DNA of 64,000 nt from Triglochin maritima. Lineage: Eukaryota; Streptophyta; Magnoliopsida; Alismatales; Juncaginaceae. The position numbers and the translations under genes were made by a program. This document shows positions 1-10,098 of the stretch, in pieces (positions within the stretch are counted from its first letter, which is position 1; every line of letters begins with the position of its first letter). The notes below the pieces were generated by a model. The model was not told the origin of the DNA, searched no databases, and saw only the letters and a program-made list of their open reading frames with translations. Location: the NCBI GenBank assembly GCA_963682175.1, contig OY821775.1:34842053-34906052 (forward strand). The letters run 5' to 3'.

Positions 1-115
1 CGAATTCCCTCAAAAACCTGTGAGATGCTAAAGAAGGGATAAAAACAATTTTTTTTTTTAACTTATTGTTATACAAATATAACTATGTACAAACATAAGT
101 TCCCATCTTCATTTG

Positions 116-1591
116 TCAAAAGACCTCAAAAGGGAACATGACACCACGTGGGGCCAGATTATTCATGCGTGGGCCCCCTTCACAAAGAGCACAAGAAGAA
201 ATGAGAGGTTCATGAATTGGACGCAAAGGCGTCTCATACAAAGGATCAAACTGAAAGAGCTTGAACCTCTCGAGAGTTTGGGAAATAGGGGGCAACGGAA
301 GAAGAGTTTCTCCCGTTACGGTGCTGAAGTTATGATCGTCAATCCAAACTCTCCAACCAACTGGCTGGTGCGTCGGAGCGAGGTCAGGAGCCTCGTTAGG
401 CAAGTCCGACTCAACAGGTAAACATAAAATGGGTCTCATACCCAAGGTATCCTCCAAGGAACTCCTAATACCCTCATGAGCACTGTAGTCGTTTGATGTT
501 CCATCATTTCCAAGATGATCAGGAACGATAGTGAGAGGCAAACTCTCATCAGGTTGTTTGAAATTGAGGGTGCTAGGGAGCTCTTGCTCCACCGGAAGTG
601 AGTCCTTAAGAGGCACAACATGAAGATCATGTGGCTGAAGGGCCACGGGGCACGAAGATAAGGCACAATCCTGGGCCGACTCATGATGAAATTGGTCAAT
701 GTGTATCGAATCCTCCACTAAGTGATCGTGAATTGAAACCCCAAGTCCTTCAGACTGACTAGGAGTTTGGCTTTGACAGATTGTGCTTTGAATTTGTGGA
801 TGTGGTGGTGGTTCGATATCAAAAGGTGGATCCTCATGTTGACACGAAAAATTACTCTCCTTACGTTCACCTAATTGTTGTATCATTTGACTCAAGTGCG
901 ATGTTATATTTTGTACGGATCGTTGAGTGGATTCCATGTACGTAAGGAAAGTTTGTTCCAAGGAATTAGGTACGTGGTCAGCTATGAGGTCCAAGTTTGA
1001 GCTTGTGAAATTATGGGATTGGGTGTTGATGGGCTGAGAATAATGATTTGACGTGGGGAGTTGGTAGAATTCTGGGTATTCGGGAGGAGGATACGGAGGT
1101 GAAAATGAAGTATAAGAATTTGGATAGGAATTGTTTCTCCACGAATCCATCACTCTCGGGTTGTACGCGGATGCGTAATAGTCATTTTGAGCGTCTTGGG
1201 AAAAAGTATGCTCATACTCAGGCTCTGGGGGAACATAAGGGCATTCCCTGATAACATGACCACTCAACCCACAACAGTCGCACGGTACGGCTACTGGAGC
1301 CACCGGTGCACTCATGTTGTCTGTCCTACGCATGAAGGAGGCAAAAGTTTGTTGTAATGTCTCAGTTTGTTGACCAGCATATGATCCGACATAACTAGAT
1401 TGTGGTCTAGCAGTCGGTGCCTCTCTCATGTTACCCCAATATAAGGATTGCTCAGTCATACAATTAGGATTGTCCCAACCATATGGGGTGTTAGTCTGAG
1501 CCACCCCAGGTTGCAAGGTTTTAGAATACCAGGAAGCATTGTCCTGGTCCCAACAATGATATGGATGGTTGCTCATGTAACCATCCATCAA
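116..1591 (-). CDS. Gag-like protein with one CCHC zinc knuckle and C-terminal GWRV-IDD module (element A)
   Basis: An intact 491-residue frame starting with ATG at 1591 just after the leader. A single CX2CX4HX4C knuckle (CDCCGLSGHVIREC, about residues 103-116) follows an MRR-containing stretch, which is the nucleocapsid context of Athila-type Gag. The middle is rich in P, Q, S and N. The C-terminal part carries GWRVWIDD followed by a leucine/phenylalanine-rich stretch (about residues 408-491), a module also found at the ends of the element B and E proteins. The capsid domain seen in element D (residues about 60-250 there) and the aspartic protease are both absent, so the protein is unusually short for this lineage. 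Its role is presumably RNA binding or packaging, which I infer from the knuckle. The two tandem copies at 12638-14122 and 17958-19439 are frameshifted; this copy is open. Confidence 0.72.
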   Translation of the reverse strand: MMDGYMSNHPYHCWDQDNASWYSKTLQPGVAQTNTPYGWDNPNCMTEQSLYWGNMREAPTARPQSSYVGSYAGQQTETLQQTFASFMRRTDNMSAPVAPVAVPCDCCGLSGHVIRECPYVPPEPEYEHTFSQDAQNDYYASAYNPRVMDSWRNNSYPNSYTSFSPPYPPPEYPEFYQLPTSNHYSQPINTQSHNFTSSNLDLIADHVPNSLEQTFLTYMESTQRSVQNITSHLSQMIQQLGERKESNFSCQHEDPPFDIEPPPHPQIQSTICQSQTPSQSEGLGVSIHDHLVEDSIHIDQFHHESAQDCALSSCPVALQPHDLHVVPLKDSLPVEQELPSTLNFKQPDESLPLTIVPDHLGNDGTSNDYSAHEGIRSSLEDTLGMRPILCLPVESDLPNEAPDLAPTHQPVGWRVWIDDHNFSTVTGETLLPLPPISQTLERFKLFQFDPLYETPLRPIHEPLISSCALCEGGPRMNNLAPRGVMFPFEVF

Positions 1592-2850
1592 AACACTCTT
1601 GAGTCAAGTACTCTTACCCTTATGAGGCTAAGCAAGCACAAGTTCTCGACTCGACCCTAAAATGCTAATAGATAATGTAAAGGGGAGGAGACTAGAACGT
1701 ATAAGTAGGTGAGAAGAATATGACTCAGAGGAGAAGGGAAACTTAACTCTAAAGATAGATAAGAGGGTCGGTCAGAGGTTTCCTAAGAAAGCACGGTTCA
1801 AACAATCCTAGACCTAGTGTCGCTTAGATCTAGACGACTCCTAACTGGTTGAGTCGAATTGATTTGCTTGATTCACCTCCCTCACCAATCAAACCAAGTT
1901 GGCCAGTTAGTGTATAGCTAGTGGGGGCGCTTCCGACAGAGTCGGTGCCAATTAGACAACCACGTCGCTTGGAAGACTTTCGTCAACACAAAAACACTTT
2001 CTAGACACCAAATTGAATTCAATTAGCTTCAGGTCATAGCAAGTCAAACCAATCTCCTCCTTAATTGAGTCCGAGTCCTTAGGGGTCAATGTCTAATTGA
2101 TTTTAATTTTAGGCTTGGGTGACACTTGAGGATTGTGATTTGTGGGCCACAGAAGGGTGATGAAATCCCTACCGTATCTTTTCCTATGGAGTTGCCCTTA
2201 AGATAGTTTAACTTAGATCTAACAAAGATAGTCAAACAATGGTCTTTTTAATGGGGGCAATTGCAAGGTTGTATGCAAATTAAATTATATGCTTAAATGC
2301 AGTCGTTAAAAACCGCGATACGTACCTTGTCTCCAGCACTCTTCAACAAAAATAATTTGCAATAATTTAGCAAGAATAATGCAAACAAAACATTATATGA
2401 TGCATGCACTAAGGTCTTTCTAATTTTGCCAATTTTTAGGTCAGAGTTGAGTTATTGCTAATTATGGAATTTTTGACCCTAACACGTGCAATTCTACGAA
2501 AGGAAACTTTTCGAAAATTCAGATTATACGAGAAAGGCAAGAAAAGTTACCTCCGCAATGCTCAGACAGGTTCGCCGCCTGCTCTCGGAATTTCCAGTAG
2601 CTCAATGCGACCAATCCACGATGTAGACGACCCGAGAGAAAAATGACGCCCAGAAGCCTTACTGGTGCGGCGAATTCGCCGCAAGTTGTTCTTCAGGTGC
2701 GGCGATTTCGCCGCTCGTTTAGCTCCAAATGTGCCCGGATTTCTCCGCGCACTCTGTTGTCCCCTGAAACACAAATCCAAATACTTAGATTGCGCACAAG
2801 ATAAACAGGATAAAATCGAAAACACAAAAACAACAAAAATCTGCGTCGCC
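1592..2850 (-). other. Element A leader (between PBS and gag-like ORF)
   Basis: Non-coding leader, about 1.26 kb. Near the PBS it holds two palindromes (2667-2682 and 2699-2714) built on GCGGCG/CGCCGC arms, matching those in the LTR. The part at about 1800-2200 is conserved in the tandem A copies and, in opposite orientation, in the leader of D (27780-28260). I see no open reading frame of note. Confidence 0.6.
2667..2714 (-). repeat. Pair of GCGGCG-N4-CGCCGC palindromes in element A leader
   Basis: Two 16-nt self-complementary units, 2667-2682 (loop AATT) and 2699-2714 (loop ATTT on the plus strand), separated by 16 nt. Both are about 150-200 nt downstream of the 5' LTR. The LTR carries its own pair at 3531-3546 and 3563-3578. 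Confidence 0.75.
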
Positions 2851-2868
2851 TCCCCGGCAACGGCGCCA
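2851..2868 (-). promoter_or_regulatory. Primer-binding site, tRNA-Asp(GUC)
   Basis: The sense strand reads TGGCGCCGTTGCCGGGGA, six bases inside the 5' LTR end (2875). This is the complement of the 3' end of plant tRNA-Asp(GUC) including CCA, over all 18 bases. It fixes the element's orientation and the LTR boundary. Confidence 0.85.
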
Positions 2869-2874
2869 AAAACT

Positions 2875-4071
2875 TGATGAGAATTAAAATTTATACCGCA
2901 AGTGCACGGCGTCTATGAAGACGTGGCAAGTACGGGTCGAACACAAGGAGGGAGAGATTTCGTTGTTAGTGTGATTTCGATTTAGGGGAAGAAGGGAGAA
3001 CAAATAAGTTGGGTTTTTTTGGTATTTTTGATTTAGTTATCTAAAGTACGAAACAAAAGCAATTAGAACTAAAACAAGCAATAAGAAGAGAAATCCGTTG
3101 GGTGGAGGTTTAGATTTAGGTTTAGATCAGAGAATTACTGAAACTTATTGTAAATCATGTTAGTTATGAAGCATTACAAGATAAATGACTTAACATAAAC
3201 TCAAGTAATCAAAATAAACTAATCATGAACTTAAAATAATAACATGCAATTCATCTTCTCTAACCCTCATTCCATCACCTCCACCCTTTGGAAAGAGTTA
3301 GAAACTCATGGAGGGAGGAAGAAGGGGTCCTAGAGAAACTAAAAGAAAATAAAAACAAAACAAAATAAAACAGAAATTTATTACTAAATTATGGAACAAA
3401 AGGAAGAACTCCTCACAACATCGTTCTCGGGGCTATTTATAGCCGATACAAGGGACCTAAGCATGAAATAAGAAAGTACACGCGTCAACACGCAACCGGT
3501 AAAATTTTTAGAGCATTAATCTAATTTGGTGCGGCGAAGTCGCCGCAATTTGCTCTTGAGGTGCGGCGGAATCGCCACCTTTTTGGCTCCGAATCGACCC
3601 GGATTTTTCCTGTGTGTTTATGGTATGATTTCAATGTCATTTGCGCGTCTGGATTGATTCTTGCATATCTGTGGAGATCCGAATTAATTTCTTCATATAT
3701 TTGGAGATCCACATTGATTTTTCTTTATCTTTTCTCCGTAATAATAAAAGCTACTCGTGATTTGCAATTAGGTCCTTGACTTTTTGCAATTAAGTCCCCG
3801 ACTACTTTTGTGCTTAAGTCCTTGTTCTTTTCGTAATTAGGACTTGAATGCTTTTATGCTTGGATACATTTCCATTTGAAACCCGATAAACTTGAACTTG
3901 GTCTTTATGATAGAAATGAGTCTTTTGTACGCGTTTATGCTCGGGATGTGGGTAATTTGCATTCAGGTCCCTGTATTCTGTAAATAAGACTAAACACATA
4001 CCTTAGTAGCATTTATTGATGCAAAAGTAATCTAAATGAAAGACATATGATGCAATGTATGCAATGCATCA
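2875..4071 (-). repeat. 5' LTR of element A
   Basis: A 1197-bp LTR, in sense beginning TGATGCATTGCATAC and ending TCTCATCA. It has a TATA box (TATAAATA, plus-strand positions 3434-3441) and the palindrome pair at 3531-3578 upstream of it, hence in U3. The family is the same as the three LTRs of the tandem array and the two LTRs of element D. The short frames in it are LTR shadows. Confidence 0.85.
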
Positions 4072-4076
4072 AATAC

Positions 4077-5404
4077 CCTCTTACCAAGGCTATAGCTAAG
4101 GACTCGTTTGTGTCTCATGTGAAGTCCTTAGGCTTACGCAGACTTTGATGTATTGCCATGTCTAACTTCCTTTTATGAGTGATTGTGTTTTTTGTTTCGA
4201 CTATATCTGTTTGGTTGATGTAGTTGTTCTAGCAAAAAATATTATTCTGTCAATAGGCTGAAGAATGCACACTCACACGAGCATTCGCCTCTGGCGCTTT
4301 TTGATAGCGAGCAGAGATGAGACTTATCATGAAGAGATCTTGTATGATAGATCCAGAGAAGTTCATGATAGGATAGTCGCCTTGATTAGGAATGAAGATG
4401 AGATCCTCTATGTTGGTGAGGATTGACATGAATGTTCCCACAATTCATGTGACCTATAGAAGCCAAGTGCGAGCATTACATGTGGCGCCAGGTGGCACCT
4501 GTATGGTGTTAAGGCGACAATGATGAAGCTCGGGTCAGGCGCAGAGGGGGTGCGACTGGGCTAAGACTTGTATGGTGTTGAGAGACAGACATACTGTTAT
4601 GTACAGTATGATCCACCATAACATGTTTGTCATACAACATGTGCTGTGCGACCATTTGGAAGTGAAGGGATGGATCCCTGCTCCTTCACTGTGTGAGTCC
4701 AAGACTTGATTGTCATTAGTTACCCTCAGTGACCTTCGATGACACCATGAAGCAAAGAGTTGATGTGGCTACTTTGGGATGTTATCTATGACCATGAGAG
4801 ATTCGGTCTAAAGAGGCATCTTTTGGAAAGGAGTCAACTCTAAGTGTAATGGTGGTCTGGGCAAAGGGAAAGGTTTGACTCGACTGCACTAAAAGTATTT
4901 GTAGGGCCCAACTGTATTGGATACAGTAGCAAGTATCTTGAGGACAAAAAGGTATTCTCTCCGAGGGATCGAGATATCGTTCATGTCAAGTGAGCTTTTG
5001 AGTAAACCTGGGGAACTGCGATGTGCATTTGACTGCTTATTTATTGGTTTTTGAGGATGTTGTCATTCTGGCCTTCTAGTAAGGTTTCTAGTTTGAGACT
5101 CCTAAATTGCAGGTGCATCACCAGTCGCACGACCCATTTGTCCGTATGATCGGAAGAGTGCATGTGTCGGGGACACAGATGATCTTGTATCGGGGATACA
5201 TGATCAGAGACTTGCGTGTTGTGGATACGTTCTTCGAGAGAAGAACAGTTGTATATATCAGGGATGTATACATGTGTGTCGGGGACACATAGAGAGGTGA
5301 CATATTGCCATTGTGTGATTGTATGTATCAGGGATATATGCATATGTGTCGGGGACACAAAAGCAAATGACATGTTGTTATCGTGTTATTGTGCAAGTGG
5401 GAGA
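4077..5404 (+). mobile_element. Internal 3' part of a copia-like element, no recognisable coding
   Basis: Lies between element A and a copia-like LTR. No copia RT, RNase H or integrase motifs are found; a 55-codon frame from 4265 is not recognisable. The last 250 bp hold three exact copies of a 15-nt hairpin motif (5163-5177, 5275-5289, 5345-5359). It ends in a PPT-like CAAGTGGGAGA, typical of copia elements just before the 3' LTR. Element A probably inserted into its interior, leaving the 5' part outside the window. Assignment to copia is by the PPT and LTR form only. Confidence 0.4.
5163..5359 (+). repeat. Repeated hairpin motif TGTGTC-GGG-GACACA
   Basis: The 15-nt palindrome occurs at 5163-5177, 5275-5289 and 5345-5359, with a variant TGTATCGGGGATACA at 5186-5200 and weaker TATCAGGGAT versions near 5256 and 5327. 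The variant changes both arms together. The copies form an irregular array just upstream of the copia-like PPT. Confidence 0.7.
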
Positions 5405-5783
5405 TATTGGATTAATCTAGGATTAATAAGATATTTGCCCAAAGCACTGACACATGACGTGTCCCTATTGGACTACACATTTAGGGTTTAGGGTGGAGCC
5501 ATCTATATAAGGAGGGGAGCCTCCCATTGGAGAGATGGATCTCATGTGCAAAACCCTAGCCTCCACCCTAACCTAGCCGCCACCTCCCTCTCCCTCAAAT
5601 CCGTCCCTTCCACCAAGTAGGACTCTTGGGTTGTGGATTTGTTCTTCTTCTCCAAGAGAGTAGAAGACCGGACGGTGCTCAAGAAGACTCCATGAGGTGA
5701 TCGTCGAATCTTCTTCCGCTGCCACAGGTTCTCTCCACTAAAGGTAAATCCGAACCTGTAGTCTAAATCGTAGTTTGCTAACA
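5405..5783 (+). repeat. Copia-like 3' LTR
   Basis: About 379 bp from TATTGG (probably a mutated TGTTGG) to GCTAACA, directly after the PPT-like CAAGTGGGAGA. A TATA box lies in CTATATAAGG near 5510. The next bases, ACCAG (5784-5788), begin the E/F-type LTR sequence into which this element seems to have inserted. The start is uncertain by a few bases. Confidence 0.5.
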
Positions 5784-6640
5784 ACCAGAGCATAAGGAAA
5801 ACATTTATCTTGCAAAAAACCTCATTATCATGATCTTCAGAAGTGTTTAGGGAATTAAGACCAAACGGGCTCGAACCAGCAGACTTAAAGTGTACCCTAT
5901 GTGTGAAAAGACTAACTTAAGTTGTTGAGAAAAATTGGGTCAAATCAGAGTTAAAACAATCCACTAGTGGTGGATTGGAATCCACCAGTGGCGGATTGGA
6001 ATCCACCACTGGCTGACCAAGTTGCTCCAAACACTCCGCAAATCTCACATAGCTCAGACCTGCTTAATTGGGTGCACCAGACTATAGAAAAATTGACTAC
6101 AACGGTCAGATTACTCCCAGATTCATCTACATGACTCTTTCTTCTATAATTTGAAATGTATCTCCTACCTTTATTTTCCTGTCCACCTCCACCACTAGAA
6201 TAGTTTAGGTTTTACCCATTTGGGCTGCAACAAATAAGGAGGTAATTGGAGCTTGTAAACTTGTGCTTTCTTTAATCTAATGGTAGAATTTTTTTCCTCT
6301 TGTCTCTAGCTTTCTTCCTATCTACTTAGTTTTGTATTTTGTTGGTTAGTTTAGAAGTTAGTGATTCTTGTCATGTGTAGTCTTGATTACTTCCTTTCCA
6401 TGCTTGTAGTGATGAGTAAAGAGTAGATCCACCCCATTTGGGGTGGACGTGATGTAAATTATGTGATGTGTTGGTGATGGGTTCTTCCTATTTGTGCTAT
6501 TTCATATGCTTAATGTAGATCTATGCATGTAACTTGCCAAAACTTGTATTAGATGAGATAATGGCGACCCTAGGTAGTTGTCTCATGCTAGATCTACATT
6601 TTATCTTGGGCTTAAGATGGTTGTATTGTTTTTAGAAATA
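5784..6640 (+). repeat. Fragment of an E/F-family LTR, plus orientation
   Basis: Reverse-complement similarity to LTR E (46290-46510) over the first 230 bp and to LTR F (about 47570-47710) around 6420-6600. It includes the CCACTGG-type palindromes (5960-6015) and a perfect TCCACCCC-ATTT-GGGGTGGA hairpin at 6428-6447. The fragment is truncated near 6640. Confidence 0.6.
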
Positions 6641-7085
6641 TGGTAGTATTGCAATATTTTTTATATTATTTACCCTTATATAGACATCGGTTTTATAGGG
6701 TAGCCGACGTCTATAGGTCGTAATAGTTTAGTCCCACATAGGATTTTTTTGTTGTTGGTGTGGTTGATGTGCTCTACCACTCATATACTGCTGAATGAGA
6801 TTGAGTTGGGGACTTGGGTATCTTAGGCTTGACATACTTGTTTAATGGTCAAAAGATTGGCACTTGGGGCACTTTGACATCTTGGGCTTGATTACTGTAC
6901 AAATTCAATACGTGCTATAGGCTGTAGTGTAATTTTTTTTGGTTATTTAAAGGTATAATAGACATCAGTTTTATGTAACCGATGTCTATACACCAGGGCA
7001 TAAGCGTCGGGGCAATATACGACGATCGTATATACCGCCAAAATCCATCTTATATACCCTTGTATATGGTCTTTTCTGCACTAGC
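6641..7085. mobile_element. Hairpin-rich relic, possibly CACTA-like terminal region
   Basis: Two similar hairpins with arms TATAGACATCGG / CCGACGTCTATA (6679-6715) and TAGACATCAG / CCGATGTCTATA (6955-6990) resemble subterminal repeats of CACTA transposons. The right edge reads CTTTTCTGCACTAG. I find no matching left terminus or TSD, so the class is a guess. Confidence 0.3.
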
Positions 7086-7550
7086 GACTTAGTACAAAGT
7101 TGGAAGAGGAGCATGAAGAAACAATAAAGGAACTAAAGAGGAGTCATCTGTATGGGATCAAGAAAGATTTCTAGGAGTATCGAATCAAGAATCAAAAGAA
7201 GGTGTATGAGCCACCATGGAATATGCAAACTGGTGAAAGCATGTTTAAGATGTGGATTGAAGGAGCATTTTTTCAAGAACTAACCTCTGATGAACGAGGG
7301 TTATAAAGGGTTCTAGAAGCCAAATGAGCCGCAAAAGAAGGTATTGGTCGTGCCTATGCTATCAGTGTGGGACACTAAGAATTCCAATGCGTTTGTGGAA
7401 GGTAGTTTGCTTGTCTCTGACCATCTAGCCAAAATCTTATTTGATTGTGGGGCAACACTTTCTTTCATTTCTGAGAGATTTGGGACTTGGGACTTAGTAC
7501 CCAAAAACTTAGCTTTTAGACTTGTAGTGACTACACCTACGGGTGATAGT
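7086..7550 (+). pseudogene. Ty3/gypsy (Tekay/Del-like) Gag tail and protease start, element G
   Basis: A decayed zinc knuckle at 7242-7286 reads C-LR-C-GLKE-H-FFKN with a stop where the last cysteine is expected. From 7344 an open stretch contains the retropepsin active site as FDCGATLSFIS (about residues 33-43), the form used by Tekay/CRM chromoviruses (D-[SPC]-G-A-T-x-S-F-I-S). The frame is cut at 7550 by a solo LTR and resumes at 9063. Upstream stops show that it is dead. The RT and RNase H of the same element lie at 37690-39046, beyond element B. Confidence 0.7.
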
Positions 7551-9062
7551 TGATTAGTAGCATATCATACATTGCATTCATGCTATTTATCCTTTATTTT
7601 AACCCAATTGTATTCTACTCGAGTGTTTCTTTGTGGTGTTTGAGGTGTTAGGTAATAAAGAAGAGAAAAGAAGAGAGAAGGACTGAAATGCAAGAATAAA
7701 TGACTAAAATGAAGCAAAGTGGACCTGCTTGTCATGCACAAGGACCCATATGCAAATCCGGAAGGACCCAGATGAAATCCAGAGGGACCTGAACGCATGG
7801 AAAACATTTCAAGAGAAAAATCCCTCGAAACCATGATATTGAAGAGTATTTGGGTAATTAGGACCAAATGGGCCCGAACCAGCAAACCAGGAGTGCAACC
7901 CACGTGCAAAATACGACAATAAAGCTCTTCGAATAAATTGGGGCCGGTCGGATACAAAGATCCACCATTGGCAGATGATTTTGGCCCAAATTGCGCCCAA
8001 TTTCTCCTGTGACTTTGTCTTGATTATATGGGTGCACCAGACTAGAGAGAAAGTTATTACACTCGTCGGATTTCTTCTATAAATAGACTTGTAATGCCTC
8101 ATTTTTTCTTCTTCCTTTCTCTCCCCCTTAGGTTAGTTTCCTTTCTTGTTTAGTAGAGTAGGTTTTATTTTTTGTTTATTAGAGTAGGTTTTAGTTTCTT
8201 AATTAGTAGTGTAGAGGAGGAGAAGAGGAGCAACCTTGTAATCTTTCATTTTAATCTAGTTTTCTACATTTGCATTATGGTTTTGGGTTGTTTATATGTT
8301 TCTTGAGTTTAGAGATGAGTAGGGAGTAGTAGTCCATCCCCATTGGGGATGGAGAAGAAGGTGATGTGATTATGTGATGTGTTAAGTGTGCGTGTTAATC
8401 ATAACATTTGCGCCTCACATGAGTTCCATAACTATTTAATAGGATTTTTACTCTTATCTTTGATGTGCTAATACTCTTGAGTGATGCTTAGCACATGCTT
8501 AGATTAGTGGGCCTATTTTATGGGGAATGGTGAGGTGAGGATAAGGATGGATTGGATAAGAAGGAAACATCATATGTGTATACATGTCCTCATGTTGGCT
8601 TCATCCTAATTAATGTCTTTTATGTTTTAATGATTGTGTTAAATCTTATTTCATATGGAGACAGTGCGGTTTGGTCATACATGTGCTCATATTAGCCGTA
8701 TTTCAATTATTGTCTTGTATGTTTTAATGATTATATTTTATCTTATTTCATGTGAAGACAAAGTTGAAATTGGTTTTATGGATTTCATGTATTACATGTT
8801 GTGATGAGCACCAATGAATGCACACACGTACACATACTCTCATTTCCGCATTCTTTCTCTACCCCCTAAGGGGTTTATTTTTATTGTTTGTTTTCTGATT
8901 TCGTACGCACCATAGTGTAATTCGACATCATTTCTCTCTTCTTTCCCCACTCTAGTATTGTGGATTCCGGCTCGCACGTGCGCCTCGTGGACACGACCAA
9001 TACTTTTTGCATCTTCACCGACGACGTGCACTTGCGGTAGTATAACCGAATCAATCAATAGT
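7546..9062 (+). mobile_element. Solo LTR with TSD ATAGT
   Basis: A 1507-bp LTR at 7551-9057, beginning TGATTAGTAGC and ending CGAATCAATCA, bounded by the direct repeat ATAGT at 7546-7550 and 9058-9062. TATA box TATAAATA at 8078-8085; a TCCATCCCC-ATT-GGGGATGGA hairpin at 8333-8353. Its end resembles the E, F and Z LTR ends (GTGCACTTGCGGT then CAATCA). No internal region, so it is the product of LTR-LTR recombination. Removing the LTR and one TSD brings the gypsy protease back into frame. Confidence 0.9.
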
Positions 9063-9248
9063 CTTACGTCTAGGAAGTATTATAGAGCTATTTTTGTCAA
9101 ATTTGAAGACATGAATTGCCAGTTGACCTGGTCCTACTTCTAATGACGGGTTTTGAAGTCATCTTCGGAATGGACTGGTTCGCGAAACATTATGCTTGTG
9201 TCTATTGCCGATAGAAGAAGATTATTATTTTGAAGCACGAATCACATG
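9063..9248 (+). pseudogene. Gypsy protease C-terminal part, element G
   Basis: Continuation of the protease interrupted at 7550. It contains the typical segment ending in GFEVIFGMDWFAKHYACV (about 9150-9215), the ILGMDWL motif that closes the chromoviral retropepsin fold, after one frameshift near 9140. It is cut at 9253 by element B; the following AGTTG (9249-9253) is B's TSD. Confidence 0.7.
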
Positions 9249-9253
9249 AGTTG

Positions 9254-10098
9254 TGTTGAACGTTTTATATTAAACCGCAAGTGCACGGCCACGTTGAAGC
9301 AGTGGCAAATATGGGTCGTCCTCTGGGAGCTGAGCAGCCTCTCGTTTGCACGAAATCAAGTGGCAAAAAATAGGGAAGAGAGTTTGATTATCTGAATTTA
9401 CGCTACACTACACTACGAAGTACGAAATGCGAGAGAAAGCAACAAATGATGAACTACCAAACTAAACTAAGAACTAAATAAGTCCTGGAATTCAGAAATG
9501 GAGAACCCCTAAGGGGTGGAGTGGGTGCACATATGCAAAGAGGTGGCTGTTGAACACATTCTTTAAGCACAAATGAAGGTGGTGTTATCATGCATAGGAA
9601 GTGTCTAAATGTTATGGCAAAACCTATCAATCCATTCACCAACCTAGTTGATTAAAATTTACATATACAAGTTGTTTATTTCAGAACCTAAACAAGCATG
9701 AGAGGTGTCTAATCATTTTGGCAAAACTCATCAAGTTATAAATTCTAACCTAAACAAGGAAGCATACATTCATGTTTTATCAACACATTGTAAATAAAGC
9801 ATTCATTCCATTCTCATTTGCATGTATGAACATCTACTCCACCCCCCAAAGGGGATGAAACTACTCACTACACATTAGACTAATTATTAAACTAAGCAAG
9901 GAAAGCATATTAACTAAGCTACTAAAACTACTGAAATTAAATTAAACAAAGTAAACAAGCAACATGAGACAAACAACATAATAAAGAAACTTTTATTAAA
10001 ATGACTCACAATTCAAGTAGCATCGTCCTACTTTAGTATGTTCTTCAAGGCCTCACTTCTAGTAGGAAGAATAGTCACTCAAAATGTGAAGTGATTAC
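9254..10098 (-). repeat. 3' LTR of element B, first part
   Basis: In sense this is the 3' end of the LTR, finishing in CGTTCAACA (plus strand TGTTGAACG at 9254). The LTR is interrupted after 10098 by the tandem A array and continues at 22001. It contains U5-side palindromes near 9508 (CCCCTAAGGGG) and 9838 (CCCC/GGGG). Confidence 0.85.

Larger units (their letters stand above)
1..4071 (-). mobile_element. Element A: non-autonomous LTR retrotransposon (TR-GAG-like), 5' part
   Basis: Minus-strand element cut by the window start. In sense order it has a 5' LTR (2875-4071), a PBS (2851-2868), a leader of about 1.26 kb (1592-2850), one gag-like ORF (116-1591) and the beginning of the 3' non-coding region (1-115). 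No reverse transcriptase, RNase H or integrase is visible. The same internal sequence recurs twice at 11328-15407 and 16649-20724, and the LTR is of the same family as element D. The 3' LTR lies outside the window, so the TSD cannot be confirmed; the flank starts with AATAC at 4072. I infer a non-autonomous element mobilised in trans. Confidence 0.8.

Noticed and set aside
2851..2868. tRNA gene fragment
   Set aside because: The 18 bases complementary to tRNA-Asp recur at a fixed distance from LTR ends, which is a primer-binding site; no tRNA cloverleaf is present anywhere I looked.
4072..4080. AATACCC after the A LTR read as the PPT of a tandem partner
   Set aside because: Only seven bases agree with the PPT side of the LTR; the following sequence is unlike the 3' non-coding region of A.
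5041..5373. 110-codon minus-strand frame
   Set aside because: It is a translation of the hairpin repeat array and has repetitive composition.
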